In this document: positions 1 to 9,650 of the stretch, piece by piece
Layout: every line of letters starts with the position of its first letter
Position numbering within the stretch: the stretch's first letter is position 1
Source: Nostoc sp. UHCC 0702
GTDB lineage: Bacteria > Cyanobacteriota > Cyanobacteriia > Cyanobacteriales > Nostocaceae
DNA: 64,000 nt
Assembly (NCBI GenBank): GCA_017164015.1
Contig: CP071065.1
Span: forward strand, 3,190,501-3,254,500
Direction: 5' to 3'
Notes under the pieces: model-generated
The model's input: only the letters and a program-made list of their open reading frames with translations
What the model was told of the DNA's origin: nothing
The model's database searches: none
Program-made: the position numbers and the translations under genes

Positions 1-2
1 TT

Positions 3-383
3 TTTAAGTTAAGTGAAGAATATAAAAATATCTTAAGCAACCAATTATTTGGAGAAATTGAATTTTTTTGTGATGAAATTCTTAGTTCTGAAGAAAAAGA
101 AGTTTATTCTCATAAGGCTAGCTCAACATTATATGAAGGATATGAAATTATCAAAATTACTGATAGCGATGTACTTAAAAAACATCAAATATATTTTAAT
201 AATCATGGTTTACTAAATGCTTTAGATCAGAGTAGTTGCTGTTTAAAAGTTGGAATAAACGATACAGGTAAAGATATAAGCAAAGATACGCTATTTCCAT
301 ATACATTGCAGGTATGCCTCAATTCCAGCGAAATTTTAGAAGAATTTCTTAGCTATTTTGCAAAAATTCTCATGGAGCAATAG
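3..383 (+). CDS. hypothetical protein, 5' end outside window
   Basis: An open frame runs from the first bases of the window to a TAG at 381-383, about 126 codons with no start inside, so only the C-terminal part is visible. It is acidic and AT-rich. It ends with a hydrophobic helix-like stretch (EILEEFLSYFAKILMEQ). I recognise no domain. The next gene begins 2 nt after its stop, so the two are probably co-transcribed and perhaps translationally coupled. The function is unknown. Confidence 0.6.
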   Translation, partial: FKLSEEYKNILSNQLFGEIEFFCDEILSSEEKEVYSHKASSTLYEGYEIIKITDSDVLKKHQIYFNNHGLLNALDQSSCCLKVGINDTGKDISKDTLFPYTLQVCLNSSEILEEFLSYFAKILMEQ

Positions 384-385
384 TA

Positions 386-847
386 ATGTCTATCAAACCT
401 AAAAGACTTGTAAATACTTATGAAGAAAGGATGCTAGAGTTTTTACAAACCTGCGTAGATGAAAATTATAAAATTCATACACAGGTTAGCTTATGCCAAT
501 TTTGTGAACTAGGTAGCAATCTTGATATTGAACTAAGAAAGTTCTTCTTTAGCTCCAGTGTAGATGCTCTGATTACTAACTATGACTATAAGCCTTGTTT
601 AGTCGTAGATTTTCAATCTTCATATCATGATTATCCTGAAGCCAGAGAGCGCGATCGCAAAAAAGCAACTTTACTAGCTCTTGCAGGAGTTCCTTTGCTT
701 TATTCACGGGTTAAAGAGTTTGGATTATTGCATCTTTATTCCCAAAATGAAGAAGTAATATTTAATTTATTCACAGGAGAACGGCGCGAAAATGCCAAAG
801 CCTTAATTCAAAAGTATTGCGGTCTTTCTGCTTTTGTTAATGTTTGA
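386..847 (+). CDS. DUF2726-like protein
   Basis: A 153-residue protein. Residues about 60-115 hold a restriction-endonuclease-fold-like core: LVVDFQSSYHD, then a run ending RERDRKK, then LLALAGVPLLYSRV. This is the pattern of DUF2726 proteins, thought to be distant relatives of nucleases (family knowledge). The usual ExK-like acidic/lysine pair is only partly evident, so catalytic competence is uncertain. The ATG at 386 lies 2 nt after the stop of the upstream frame, suggesting an operon. The gene is AT-rich like its upstream neighbour, which fits accessory DNA. The function is inferred only at fold level. Confidence 0.6.
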   Translation: MSIKPKRLVNTYEERMLEFLQTCVDENYKIHTQVSLCQFCELGSNLDIELRKFFFSSSVDALITNYDYKPCLVVDFQSSYHDYPEARERDRKKATLLALAGVPLLYSRVKEFGLLHLYSQNEEVIFNLFTGERRENAKALIQKYCGLSAFVNV

Positions 848-973
848 TTAAAAAACAGATTAATAAATACTAGAAGTTTTTGCGCTATTCTTTGCGTCTT
901 TGCGCCTTTGCGTGAGATAAAAATCCCATATTTATACAACAAGCTTGATGTAGTGAGGTAATTGGCGATACCT

Positions 974-1198
974 ATGACCAAACCTAACTTTGATGCTATG
1001 AGCAAAGCAGAATTACGCGCCTATGTCATCGCACACCAGGATGATCAAGAAGCTTTTTACGCATTCGTAGATCGTTTGACAGCAAAACCACCCACTGCTG
1101 TTTATCCCGCTGACATGACACCAGAAGAGATTCATCAGGAAGTATTAGATATTATTCAGCAAAAGCAGCGATCGCCAGACTCCGAAAAAACAGCTTAA
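974..1198 (+). CDS. DUF6887-like small protein
   Basis: A 74-residue protein if the ATG at 974 is used; an in-frame TTG at 962 would add four residues but is a weaker start. The sequence begins MTKPNF and has the pattern SKAELRAYVIAHQDDQEAFYAFVDRL, typical of small cyanobacterial proteins grouped as DUF6887, of unknown function. These often sit beside a second small protein (DUF6888), which is not visible here. The family assignment is from memory of its consensus. Confidence 0.6.
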   Translation: MTKPNFDAMSKAELRAYVIAHQDDQEAFYAFVDRLTAKPPTAVYPADMTPEEIHQEVLDIIQQKQRSPDSEKTA

Positions 1199-1275
1199 CA
1201 CCCACCACCCGCACATTCTCAGGATTTGTTAACTACCTTGTTCGCAGCCATAACCAAGGTGGTACAATCTACAAA

Positions 1276-2751
<1,476 letters not shown>

Positions 2752-2987
2752 TTCATACCAGCAGCAAGCCTCAGATTGAAATTCTGGGGCTATACAAACT
2801 AATGCTTGCGAGCGCAGGCTAATTAATAATTTATACTATTTATAATAATCGAATCAAGATAAATTAGTACAATTACTGTAGTTATTATAAATAAAAATTA
2901 AGTAGTAGAAATATAGATATTTTTTATATTAACTATCCTAGCCTTTCCTATTCCTATTAACTAGCTAAAAATCTTTGATGATAACTG

Positions 2988-4085
2988 ATGTCTGAAATAG
3001 AAGAAAAGACAAAATCAATTCAGAAAATTCTTTTTGGAAGCCCAGTAACTGGAAAAAGTTATCAGGTTCGTGAAATTGCCACAAGCTCACTGGGTATACA
3101 GTGGAATAAACAAACTAAATCATTAGAAAACACTATTAAAACAGTTTTTCATCCTGAATATACTTACTCAGATTTTGTAGGAAAGCTTTTACCACAAACT
3201 ACTGGAAGCGGTTCAGTCATATATAAATTTTATGAAGGCCATTTTCTGCGTGCATTAGGCTGGGCTTATAAAAAAATAATTGAAGGTACAAATGAAAATG
3301 TACTGTTAGTGATTGATGAGTTAAATAGAGGTAATGCTGCTGCAATATTTGGTTCAATTTTTCAGTTATTAGATAGAGAAGAAGATAATTGGTCAACTTA
3401 TGAAGTTAATTTATCTGAATTGGAAATAGTTGGTGTTTTGCGCTCAATGAAATATAAAGCTGAAACTACTCATCAAACTATACAGGTTGATGGAACTAAT
3501 TTTGAGCGTTTTTGCCAGATTACAGAACAAGAACTAAAAAATCAAAATAATCAAGATGGTTTGCGTGTATTAGAAAATTTAAAAAATAGTAGCATTACTA
3601 TCCCATACAACTTATCGATAATTGCAACCATAAATACTTCAGATGAATCAATATATTACCTCGATAGTGCATTTAAACGTCGTTGGGACTGGGAATATGT
3701 GGATGTTCCTAATCGCCAATCATCTGAAGATATACCAGAAAAAATTGAAGATGTAGTAGTAGTCACAGGGGACAAGGAAATTCTCTGATCTGATTTAGTA
3801 ATCTGTCTAAATGAATTTATAAAATCACAACACCAAAGTATTAGAAGAGTTGAAGATAAACAAATTGGTTGGTGGTTTTTAAAGGCAAAAAATGACAAAA
3901 TTGAAGAATCAGCTATTAAAAATAAACTCATGTTTTATCTTTGGGATAGTGTTTTTTCAAAAGATAAAAGGCCTTTAGAAAATCTTTTAAATAAAAAATT
4001 AATTACTTATGGTGATTTTGCTAATTTATCCGAAAAGTTTATATCTAATATATTAGAATTACTAGATGAGGATTTTGAATATTGA
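2988..4085 (+). pseudogene. McrB-like AAA+ ATPase interrupted by in-frame TGA
   Basis: The intact part (2988-3788, 266 residues) has a P-loop GSPVTGKS at residues 18-25, a Walker B VLLVIDELNRGN around residue 105 and a sensor region ATINTSDESIYYLDSAFKRRW, the hallmark of the McrB/GTPase-type AAA+ family. A TGA at 3786-3788 ends it. The same frame then stays open, with plausible protein (DKQIGWWFLKAKN), to a TGA at 4083-4085. The simplest reading is one 365-codon gene with a nonsense mutation. Translation of two pieces or readthrough is possible but unsupported. It would be the motor of a restriction system with the truncated gene that follows. Confidence 0.7.
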
Positions 4086-4120
4086 TTTAATAGCTTTAAT
4101 AAATTATAGTAATACACAAA

Positions 4121-4339
4121 ATGATAAATTTTGGAGAATTAGAACTCAAGGTTAATGACAAATATTCTTTCGTTGGCATAGAGAAAAAAGGGTTTAAGTT
4201 AGTTTTTCATATTCCCAAGGGGTTTTCTGAAGAGCATATTATTTCATTAAATACTTTTAACAGCAAGCGTGATTTATTTTTTCAGTATTACCGTGTATTA
4301 AGCATTTTTAAGCAGCGTTCGCAGGCTTTGTTAGTGTAG
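4121..4339 (+). pseudogene. truncated restriction-subunit remnant (McrC/LlaJI-like)
   Basis: A 72-residue frame beginning MINFGELELKVNDKYSF, 35 nt after the McrB-like frame. Its position and N-terminal look match the nuclease/specificity partner that normally follows McrB-type ATPases. The frame ends abruptly after a basic stretch, and a short dispersed hairpin repeat follows, so the catalytic C-terminal part appears to have been deleted. The partner identity rests mainly on context. A small intact gene cannot be ruled out. Confidence 0.4.
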
Positions 4340-4364
4340 CCCCAGACTTATAGTTTTATCGTAG

Positions 4365-4389
4365 GTAGGGTGCGTAATGCCCACCCTAC
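4365..4389. repeat. short palindromic repeat (GTAGGGTG/CACCCTAC)
   Basis: An 8-bp perfect stem GTAGGGTG...CACCCTAC with a 9-nt loop. Similar GTAGGGTGCGT hairpins occur at 5555-5591, 32296-32333 and 32699-32731, so this is a dispersed repeat. It marks the point where the restriction remnant ends and could also terminate transcription. Confidence 0.7.
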
Positions 4390-4413
4390 AGAATCTTTTA
4401 TTTTCGCAATAAG

Positions 4414-5118
4414 ATGATGCTGCAAGACCATTTTCGTCCTCCACTCTCAGTTCGCCGTCACTGGCACGCATTTCATAACGCCTGGGCGACTTATATTGCA
4501 TCTGATTTAAACGCTAAATTACCAGAGGGCTACTTTGCTGAACCAAATGTACAATTTGGCATTGAAATTGATATAGCTGCTTTTGAAGAGTCATGGCAGG
4601 AATCAAAAGATGTTCATAATCTTTGGATGCCTCCGCCACCAAATCAAACAATCGCTTTTCTACCGACAGATGAAACAGTAGAAGTAAATATTTTTAATAC
4701 TGAGGCTGGCCCCGTTTTGGCAGGGGCAATAGAATTAGTAAGTCCTGCAAATAAAGACCGTTTTACTCATCGCAATGCTTTTGTTTCTAAATGTGAAACC
4801 TATTTACGACAGGGAATTGGTTTGGTCATTATTGATGTTGTAACTGAACGAAAGACAAATCTCCACAATGAATTATTAACACGTATTGCAGAAACCAATG
4901 CATTGCTATTCAACGCTGAACTTTATGCTACGGCTTATCGACCTATCCAGCAAGATGGGCAGTATAAACTTGATATTTGGCAGGAAAAACTGACTGTGGG
5001 CTGTAGGCTACCGACTTTGCCATTGTGGTTGCATGGTGAAATCTGCTTACCAGTAGAATTAGATCATATTTATGAGCGTACTTGCCGAGAACAGCGAATT
5101 ACCATTCACAGTGCTTAG
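4414..5118 (+). CDS. DUF4058-like protein
   Basis: A 234-residue soluble protein. The N-terminal part (VRRHWHAFHNAWATYIASDL, then LPEGYFAEPNVQFG) and the later block GAIELVSPANKDR, followed by FVSKCETYLRQGIGLVIIDVV, resemble cyanobacterial DUF4058 proteins, which are common and functionally uncharacterised. A methionine pair at 4414/4417 leaves the exact start open. The gene stands alone between the decayed restriction locus and an antitoxin on the other strand. The family assignment is by remembered pattern; no function can be given. Confidence 0.55.
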   Translation: MMLQDHFRPPLSVRRHWHAFHNAWATYIASDLNAKLPEGYFAEPNVQFGIEIDIAAFEESWQESKDVHNLWMPPPPNQTIAFLPTDETVEVNIFNTEAGPVLAGAIELVSPANKDRFTHRNAFVSKCETYLRQGIGLVIIDVVTERKTNLHNELLTRIAETNALLFNAELYATAYRPIQQDGQYKLDIWQEKLTVGCRLPTLPLWLHGEICLPVELDHIYERTCREQRITIHSA

Positions 5119-5185
5119 GAACTTGAGAATTGGCACATAGGGAAGCAAAAAAGATAAGGGTTGGTCAAAGGAATAAAATTTTGAG

Positions 5186-5500
5186 CTAACTAGCTGTGGC
5201 AATATCGCTATTGCTATCATTTTCGTTCAACCCAAATCTTTCGTATAATTCACTAACTAATTGAGGCTCAATACTTTTTGCTCTTGCACGTTCTAAAGCA
5301 GTAAATAAACGAGTAGAATTTGCTGGAGAACGAAGCAAATAAAGCGTTTCTAATAAGCTTTCTAGTTCAGTCTCAGAAATTAACACAACATTTTCACCAT
5401 CAGGTCGGCTAATTCTCACTAGTTCACCAGTCTCAACAAGTCGCTTGCAAATATCGTCGAAATTTTTAGCAGCTTCTTCTGAGGTAATTTTAATTGACAT
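5186..5500 (-). CDS. Phd/YefM-type antitoxin, no toxin partner seen
   Basis: A 104-residue protein starting MSIKITSEEAAKNFDDICKR. The N-terminal DNA-binding fold of Phd/YefM antitoxins is clear (ISRPDGENVVLISETELESL), followed by the ETLYLLRSPANSTRLF segment that precedes the toxin-binding tail. In complete modules a RelE/YoeB toxin gene follows immediately. Here only 67 nt separate its stop from the end of the convergent DUF4058-like gene, so no toxin is present. It may be an orphan regulator or act in trans. The start ATG is at 5498-5500. Confidence 0.85.
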   Translation of the reverse strand: MSIKITSEEAAKNFDDICKRLVETGELVRISRPDGENVVLISETELESLLETLYLLRSPANSTRLFTALERARAKSIEPQLVSELYERFGLNENDSNSDIATAS

Positions 5501-5554
5501 AATAGTTAATTATCAACTCTAATTTATTTATTTTAGATTTTTAAGTATGTTTAT

Positions 5555-5591
5555 TAGGGGTGCGTTAGGCTAAAGCCGTAACACACCCTAC
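5555..5591. repeat. dispersed palindrome (TAGGGGTGCGT type)
   Basis: An imperfect hairpin, TAGGGGTGCGTTAGGC paired with GCCGTAACACACCCTA around a short AT-rich loop. It belongs to the same GGGTGCGTTA family as the hairpins near 4.37, 32.3 and 32.7 kb. It lies between pyrE and the antitoxin gene. Confidence 0.65.
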
Positions 5592-5605
5592 TAAAGATGT
5601 AGGAA

Positions 5606-5634
5606 GGGATGCGAAGATTTTGCGATCGCATCCC
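5606..5634 (-). terminator. putative hairpin terminator after pyrE
   Basis: A 9-bp perfect stem GGGATGCGA/TCGCATCCC with an 11-nt loop that includes a GCGATCGC site, 14 nt beyond the pyrE stop. The following T-run is weak (TTCC...), so termination is plausible but not certain. Confidence 0.45.
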
Positions 5635-5647
5635 CCATATCATTTAT

Positions 5648-6268
5648 CTAATTCCCTAACTCCCGATACCGTTGCTGAATCTCTTCAATTGCAAATAACG
5701 CCTCAAACTTTAACCCAGCAGACTGATATAATTCTGCTCCCCCTTGCTTGCGGTCTACCAGTGCAATTACTTGCTCAACTGTATATCCTGCATCTTTAAG
5801 ACGGTCAACTGCTTTGAGTGCAGACTGCCCAGTTGTCACCACATCTTCCAAAACCACTACTTTTGCACCGCCTGCCAAAATGGGGCCTTCAATATAAGCC
5901 CTTGTTCCATAACCTTTAGCTTCTTTACGAATAATTAGCGCTGGTATTGGTCGATTTTCATACACAGAAACCACACTCACTGCTGTCACAATTGGGTCAG
6001 CCCCCACTGTTAAACCTGCTACAGCCTGGGTATCTGGAGGTAGTAAAGGAAACAGCAACCGTCCAACTGCCAAAGCGCCTTGGGGGTGGAGTGTTACCTG
6101 CATTTTATTCACATAATAAGAGCTACGCAGCCCGGAAGCGAGGACAAAATCACCCTCTTGATAAGCGAGTTGAGAAAATAAATCCAATAGTTTTTGGCGC
6201 AAGGTAGTCAAATCAGCGGTAGCTGCCCAAATATCTGACTGGGTAGGAGTTTCAGTAGGATACGTCAT
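5648..6268 (-). CDS. pyrE: orotate phosphoribosyltransferase PyrE
   Basis: A 206-residue cytosolic enzyme that joins orotate and PRPP to make OMP in pyrimidine synthesis. The PRPP-binding motif VVVLEDVVTTGQSAL is near residues 140-154, and the flexible-loop region IIRKEAKGYGTRAYIEG precedes it, as in OPRTases. The N-terminal 20 residues are a loose extension, so an internal start is possible, but the ATG at 6266-6268 gives normal length. It is monocistronic here, not linked to pyrF. Confidence 0.95.
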   Translation of the reverse strand: MTYPTETPTQSDIWAATADLTTLRQKLLDLFSQLAYQEGDFVLASGLRSSYYVNKMQVTLHPQGALAVGRLLFPLLPPDTQAVAGLTVGADPIVTAVSVVSVYENRPIPALIIRKEAKGYGTRAYIEGPILAGGAKVVVLEDVVTTGQSALKAVDRLKDAGYTVEQVIALVDRKQGGAELYQSAGLKFEALFAIEEIQQRYRELGN

Positions 6269-6369
6269 TACAAAACATTAGAAGTTGTGCTACACCAAAG
6301 GTTGAACTCATCAGAGTTCTGAAATTAAGCATAAGTTAAGATTTGCTCAAAAATTGAGGAGTTAGGAAC

Positions 6370-6804
6370 ATGGGTATAAAATCTAAAACCCTTAGTGGTT
6401 TATTGGTGCTGCTAGCTAGTGGCATTGCTTTTCCTTCCATTGCATCTGCCCAGACACAAACACCCAATTATGAAACAACAAATGATGTGTTTGAGCGAGC
6501 ATATTTTCGTAATGATCGCAACTTCTACGAAAATAGTAGCAGTGTCAAACGCCAGTTAGACTGGATTTTAGGTTCTGGTTCTGGTTTCCGTAATTCTTTC
6601 CCAGAAAATGAAATTGCTCGTGATGCTGAGTTAGTTAATACTCTTTATCACGATGTCCTGACTCAGCAGGTTGGCAATGATCCCTATCTTCGCACTCCAG
6701 ATTTACCGAACCCATATGATACATCTCTGCTCATGTCTCCTCGCATGAATGCCAACAACCTGAAAGTTGGTACTGAGTTTAGGTTTGAAAACACACCACG
6801 ATAA
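6370..6804 (+). CDS. exported hypothetical protein
   Basis: A 144-residue protein with a clear Sec signal peptide: basic start (MGIKSK), a hydrophobic stretch and a likely cut after ASA near residue 27. The mature part is polar, with YFRNDRNFYENSSS and a YETTNDVFERA opening typical of small periplasmic or cell-surface proteins of Nostocales. GAGGAG lies 12 nt before ATG 6370. I recognise no domain. Confidence 0.75.
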   Translation: MGIKSKTLSGLLVLLASGIAFPSIASAQTQTPNYETTNDVFERAYFRNDRNFYENSSSVKRQLDWILGSGSGFRNSFPENEIARDAELVNTLYHDVLTQQVGNDPYLRTPDLPNPYDTSLLMSPRMNANNLKVGTEFRFENTPR

Positions 6805-6982
6805 AATTCTCAACTGTTTTCTGCTATTTCATAGTCAAAAGTCAAGAGTCAACAGTCCATAATCTAAAGATTCATGGCATTGACTATTGACTACTGACCA
6901 TTGACTAAAAATAATGTAGTGTTGGTCTCCCCCAACCATAATTGGGAGTTCAATAGCGGATTGCTTGTTTTTGACAATTCAG

Positions 6983-7055
6983 TGCGCCCTGCTGGAATCG
7001 AACCAGCCTGAAGGCGAATTATGAGTTCGCTGCCTCCCCAATCGGCCAAAGGCGC
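6983..7055 (-). tRNA. tRNA with CAU anticodon (Ile2 or elongator Met)
   Basis: The minus strand folds as a 73-nt cloverleaf: acceptor GCGCCTT/AGGGCGC, D arm GCC/GGC, anticodon stem GCGAA/TTCGC around loop CTCATAA, T arm GCTGG/CCAGC with TTCGATT loop, and discriminator A. CCA is not encoded. G1-C72 pairing and the absence of three G-C pairs in the anticodon stem exclude initiator tRNA. The CTCATAA loop and TGGCCGATTGG D-arm resemble plastid trnI-CAU, so an isoleucine tRNA needing TilS lysidine modification is likely. Elongator Met is the alternative. Confidence 0.93.
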
Positions 7056-7262
7056 TTATGCTGTAAATTCATAGGCTAGTCAATTATAGCACAATTTCAC
7101 AGCCTATGAACACACCAAAACAGTCTACTAAATTTTCGTATCACATACTTTAACAGTAAACTAGTGCAAACTAGTATAGATTAAGTTCCTTTAAGAATTG
7201 AGGTACAAGGCTTCAATACTCTTAAATATAGACCAGCATTTTTCTGTAATAGCTGAAGAGCG

Positions 7263-7979
7263 ATGAAAATAAATTCTACTGTACTTCTTACCTTGGTTTT
7301 GTTAATCCTAATGTTGGGAGCGGGTTCTGTAAGTGCGTTTTTGGGGTTTAACCTAGGAAGTTCAGCACTCAAAGGTGTCACAACTCCAGATGGTCGCCCC
7401 GCAACCAAGTTTACCAGCAGTAAGGCAACTAATCCCCAACAAACAGGAGTAGCACTATTAAAAGAGGAAGATATCCTCAAAACTGTGAAAGCACGGATCG
7501 AGGGTAAGGCCAAAGCTGCTAAATCAGAAAAACTAGACGAAGATGATGAGGAAACCAATAGCAGCAAACAGAAGCCAGAGCAAAAGCCCCAAGAAGTAAC
7601 CGAGGAAAAACCCCAACCAGGGTTTCCTGTCACCGCCGAAAATCAGGGTGTGACTTTTTCTGTACAATCTGTTCGCTACTCTGGCGGCGATTTACTCTTG
7701 AAAGTGAAAATGCAGAACAAAGGTGCTGATTCCGTGCGCTTTTTGTATAGTTTTTTGGATGTAACTGATGACAAGGGGCGAACCCTAAGTGGAAGCGCAG
7801 ATGGTTTACCAACAGAGTTACCTGCAAATGGCCCAGCATTTTCTGGTACTGTGAGTATTCCTACAGCTTTACTGGATGATGTAAAAAACATATCCCTCTC
7901 TTTAACAGATTATCCTGCTCAAAAATTGAAACTAGACGTATCAAATATTCCTGTAGAGAAGGCAGCAGAGCAATTTTAA
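7263..7979 (+). CDS. exported/membrane-anchored hypothetical protein
   Basis: A 238-residue protein. Residues 5-27 are a hydrophobic segment (LLTLVLLILMLGAGSVSAF) that could be a signal peptide or anchor. Residues about 75-120 are a charged, low-complexity linker rich in E, K, D and Q. The C-terminal part (from about 125) looks like a beta-sandwich with GVTFSVQSVRYSGGDLLLKVKMQNKG, resembling DUF4352-like extracellular domains. The ATG at 7263 lies 207 bp from the tRNA on the other strand. The function is unknown. Confidence 0.7.
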   Translation: MKINSTVLLTLVLLILMLGAGSVSAFLGFNLGSSALKGVTTPDGRPATKFTSSKATNPQQTGVALLKEEDILKTVKARIEGKAKAAKSEKLDEDDEETNSSKQKPEQKPQEVTEEKPQPGFPVTAENQGVTFSVQSVRYSGGDLLLKVKMQNKGADSVRFLYSFLDVTDDKGRTLSGSADGLPTELPANGPAFSGTVSIPTALLDDVKNISLSLTDYPAQKLKLDVSNIPVEKAAEQF

Positions 7980-7982
7980 ATT

Positions 7983-8140
7983 TGGGAATTGGGAATTGGG
8001 AATGGGGAGCGGGGGAGCAGGGGAGCAGGGGAGCGGGGGAGCAGGGGAGCGGGGGAGCAGGGGAAGATAAATTTTTAACTCCTAACTCCGCGCCTCCTAA
8101 CTCCCAATCCCCAATACCCAATCCCCAATACCTAGTACCT
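7983..8140. repeat. low-complexity tandem repeats
   Basis: GGGAATT-type heptamers, then AGGGGAGCGGGG/AGCAGGGG octamer-like units, then CCCCAATACCCAAT blocks. This is typical filler of Nostocales intergenic DNA. It lies directly between the preceding gene and the CNNM gene. The short frames across it are by-products of the repeat. Confidence 0.8.
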
Positions 8141-8177
8141 AATCCTATGGGACGTAAGTTTTACACGAGCTTTGGCG

Positions 8178-9539
8178 GTGAGTGGTTTTCCTAGCATAAT
8201 TTGGACGGATGTTGGGCTGCGATTGTTATCAGTGCTACTGCTGATTGCGATCAATGCTTTTTTTGTCACAGCAGAATTTTCGCTGGTGACGGTGCGGCGA
8301 TCGCGTATTCACCAACTTGTCAAGGCTGGTGACATTCCGGCGATCGCTGTTGAGGGATTGCAACGCAGTATCGATAGACTGCTATCTACCACCCAGTTAG
8401 GCATCACTCTTTCTAGTTTGGCGCTGGGATGGATTGGAGAAAATTCTATTGTTGTGTTGGTAAATGCATGGCTCAAATCTTTGCCTCTTCCAGCAGGGTG
8501 GAATAATTTGAGCGCTCATTCGCTATCAATTCCCATCGCCTTTTTTTTGATAGCTTATCTGCAAATTGTTTTAGGAGAGCTGTGTCCCAAATCAGTGGCT
8601 ATGCTGTACTCAGAACAGCTGGCGCGGTTTTTGGGGCCTTCAGTCAAAGCGATCGTCCGCTTTTTCCGTCCCTTCATCTGGATTCTCAACCAATCAACCC
8701 GTTGGTTGTTGCGACTTTTTGGCATTGAATACACAGGCCAAAGTTGGAGGCCACCTGTGACTCCTGAGGAGTTGCAGCTAATTATCTCTACCGAACGCGA
8801 ATCTACAGGTTTACAGCTTTCAGAGCGAGAACTGCTCAATAACATCTTTGAGTTTGGGGATGTCACAGCCCAAGATGTGATGATTCCCCGCACCAGTATT
8901 ACAGCTTTGTCTAGAGACGCTTCTTTTCAGACCTTACTCCAGGAAATGACATCTACTGGTCACTCCCGCTATCCCATCATTGGAGAATCTTTAGACGACA
9001 TTCGCGGCATTGTTTACTTCAAAGATTTAGCACAACCCTTAGCTTTAGGAAAGCTAACCCCAGAAACACAAATCAAACCTTGGATACGTCCGGCTCGGTT
9101 TGTACCAGAACACACGCCCTTAAGTGAACTCTTGCCGATGATGCAGCAAGAGAAACCCGCTATGGTGATGGTAGTGAATGAATTTGGCGCTACTGTTGGA
9201 CTGGTAACGCTCCAGGATGTGATAGCCGAAATTATTGGCAATGCAGGCGAATCTGAGAGCGCTGATGATTTACTCATCCAGATGTTAGACAAACAAACAT
9301 TTTTGGTGCAAGCCCAGATTAATCTAGAAGACCTCAACGAGGTTTTGCATCTTAATTTGCCTCTCACGAAGGAATATCAAACGCTGGGAGGTTTTTTGCT
9401 GTACCAATTCCAGAAAATGCCCGCCAAAGGCGAAACCTTTACCTATGAAAATATCAAATTCACAGTTGTTTCAGTCGTCGGGCCACGGCTGCATCAAATC
9501 CAACTGCAACGATTGGAGGATAGGGGGATAGGGGGATAG
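8178..9539 (+). CDS. CNNM/CBS hemolysin-family membrane protein (TlyC/CorC-like)
   Basis: About 453 residues. An N-terminal CNNM (DUF21) domain has several membrane segments (LLSVLLLIAINAFFVTAEF; LGITLSSLALGWIGE; AFFLIAYLQIVLGELCPKS), then a cytosolic CBS pair starting near residue 205 (VMIPRTSITALS; DIRGIVYFKDL; VVNEFGATVGLVTLQD) and a C-terminal CorC_HlyC domain ending near RLHQIQLQ. Family members are linked to Mg2+ or Na+ homeostasis; the old name hemolysin is misleading. In-frame TTG (8172) and GTG (8178) are possible starts, and GTG is preferred. It stands alone between repeat arrays. Confidence 0.88.
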   Translation: MSGFPSIIWTDVGLRLLSVLLLIAINAFFVTAEFSLVTVRRSRIHQLVKAGDIPAIAVEGLQRSIDRLLSTTQLGITLSSLALGWIGENSIVVLVNAWLKSLPLPAGWNNLSAHSLSIPIAFFLIAYLQIVLGELCPKSVAMLYSEQLARFLGPSVKAIVRFFRPFIWILNQSTRWLLRLFGIEYTGQSWRPPVTPEELQLIISTERESTGLQLSERELLNNIFEFGDVTAQDVMIPRTSITALSRDASFQTLLQEMTSTGHSRYPIIGESLDDIRGIVYFKDLAQPLALGKLTPETQIKPWIRPARFVPEHTPLSELLPMMQQEKPAMVMVVNEFGATVGLVTLQDVIAEIIGNAGESESADDLLIQMLDKQTFLVQAQINLEDLNEVLHLNLPLTKEYQTLGGFLLYQFQKMPAKGETFTYENIKFTVVSVVGPRLHQIQLQRLEDRGIGG

Positions 9540-9650
9540 GGGGATAGGGGGATAGGGGGATATTATATAATATCTGTACTCCCCATCTCCCCTGCTCCCC
9601 ATCTCCCCTGCTCCCCTGCTCCCCTGCTCCCCATCACCCCATCTCCCTAT
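9519..9650. repeat. tandem repeats (ATAGGGGG and CTCCCCTG/CATCTCCC)
   Basis: About five copies of the octamer ATAGGGGG directly after the CNNM stop, then a pyrimidine-rich block of CTCCCCTGCTCCCC units reaching the queC stop region. These are low-complexity intergenic repeats with no coding content. Confidence 0.8.

Noticed and set aside
5947..6207. Frames antisense to pyrE
   Set aside because: Shadows of a clearly recognisable gene, without their own start signals or conserved content.
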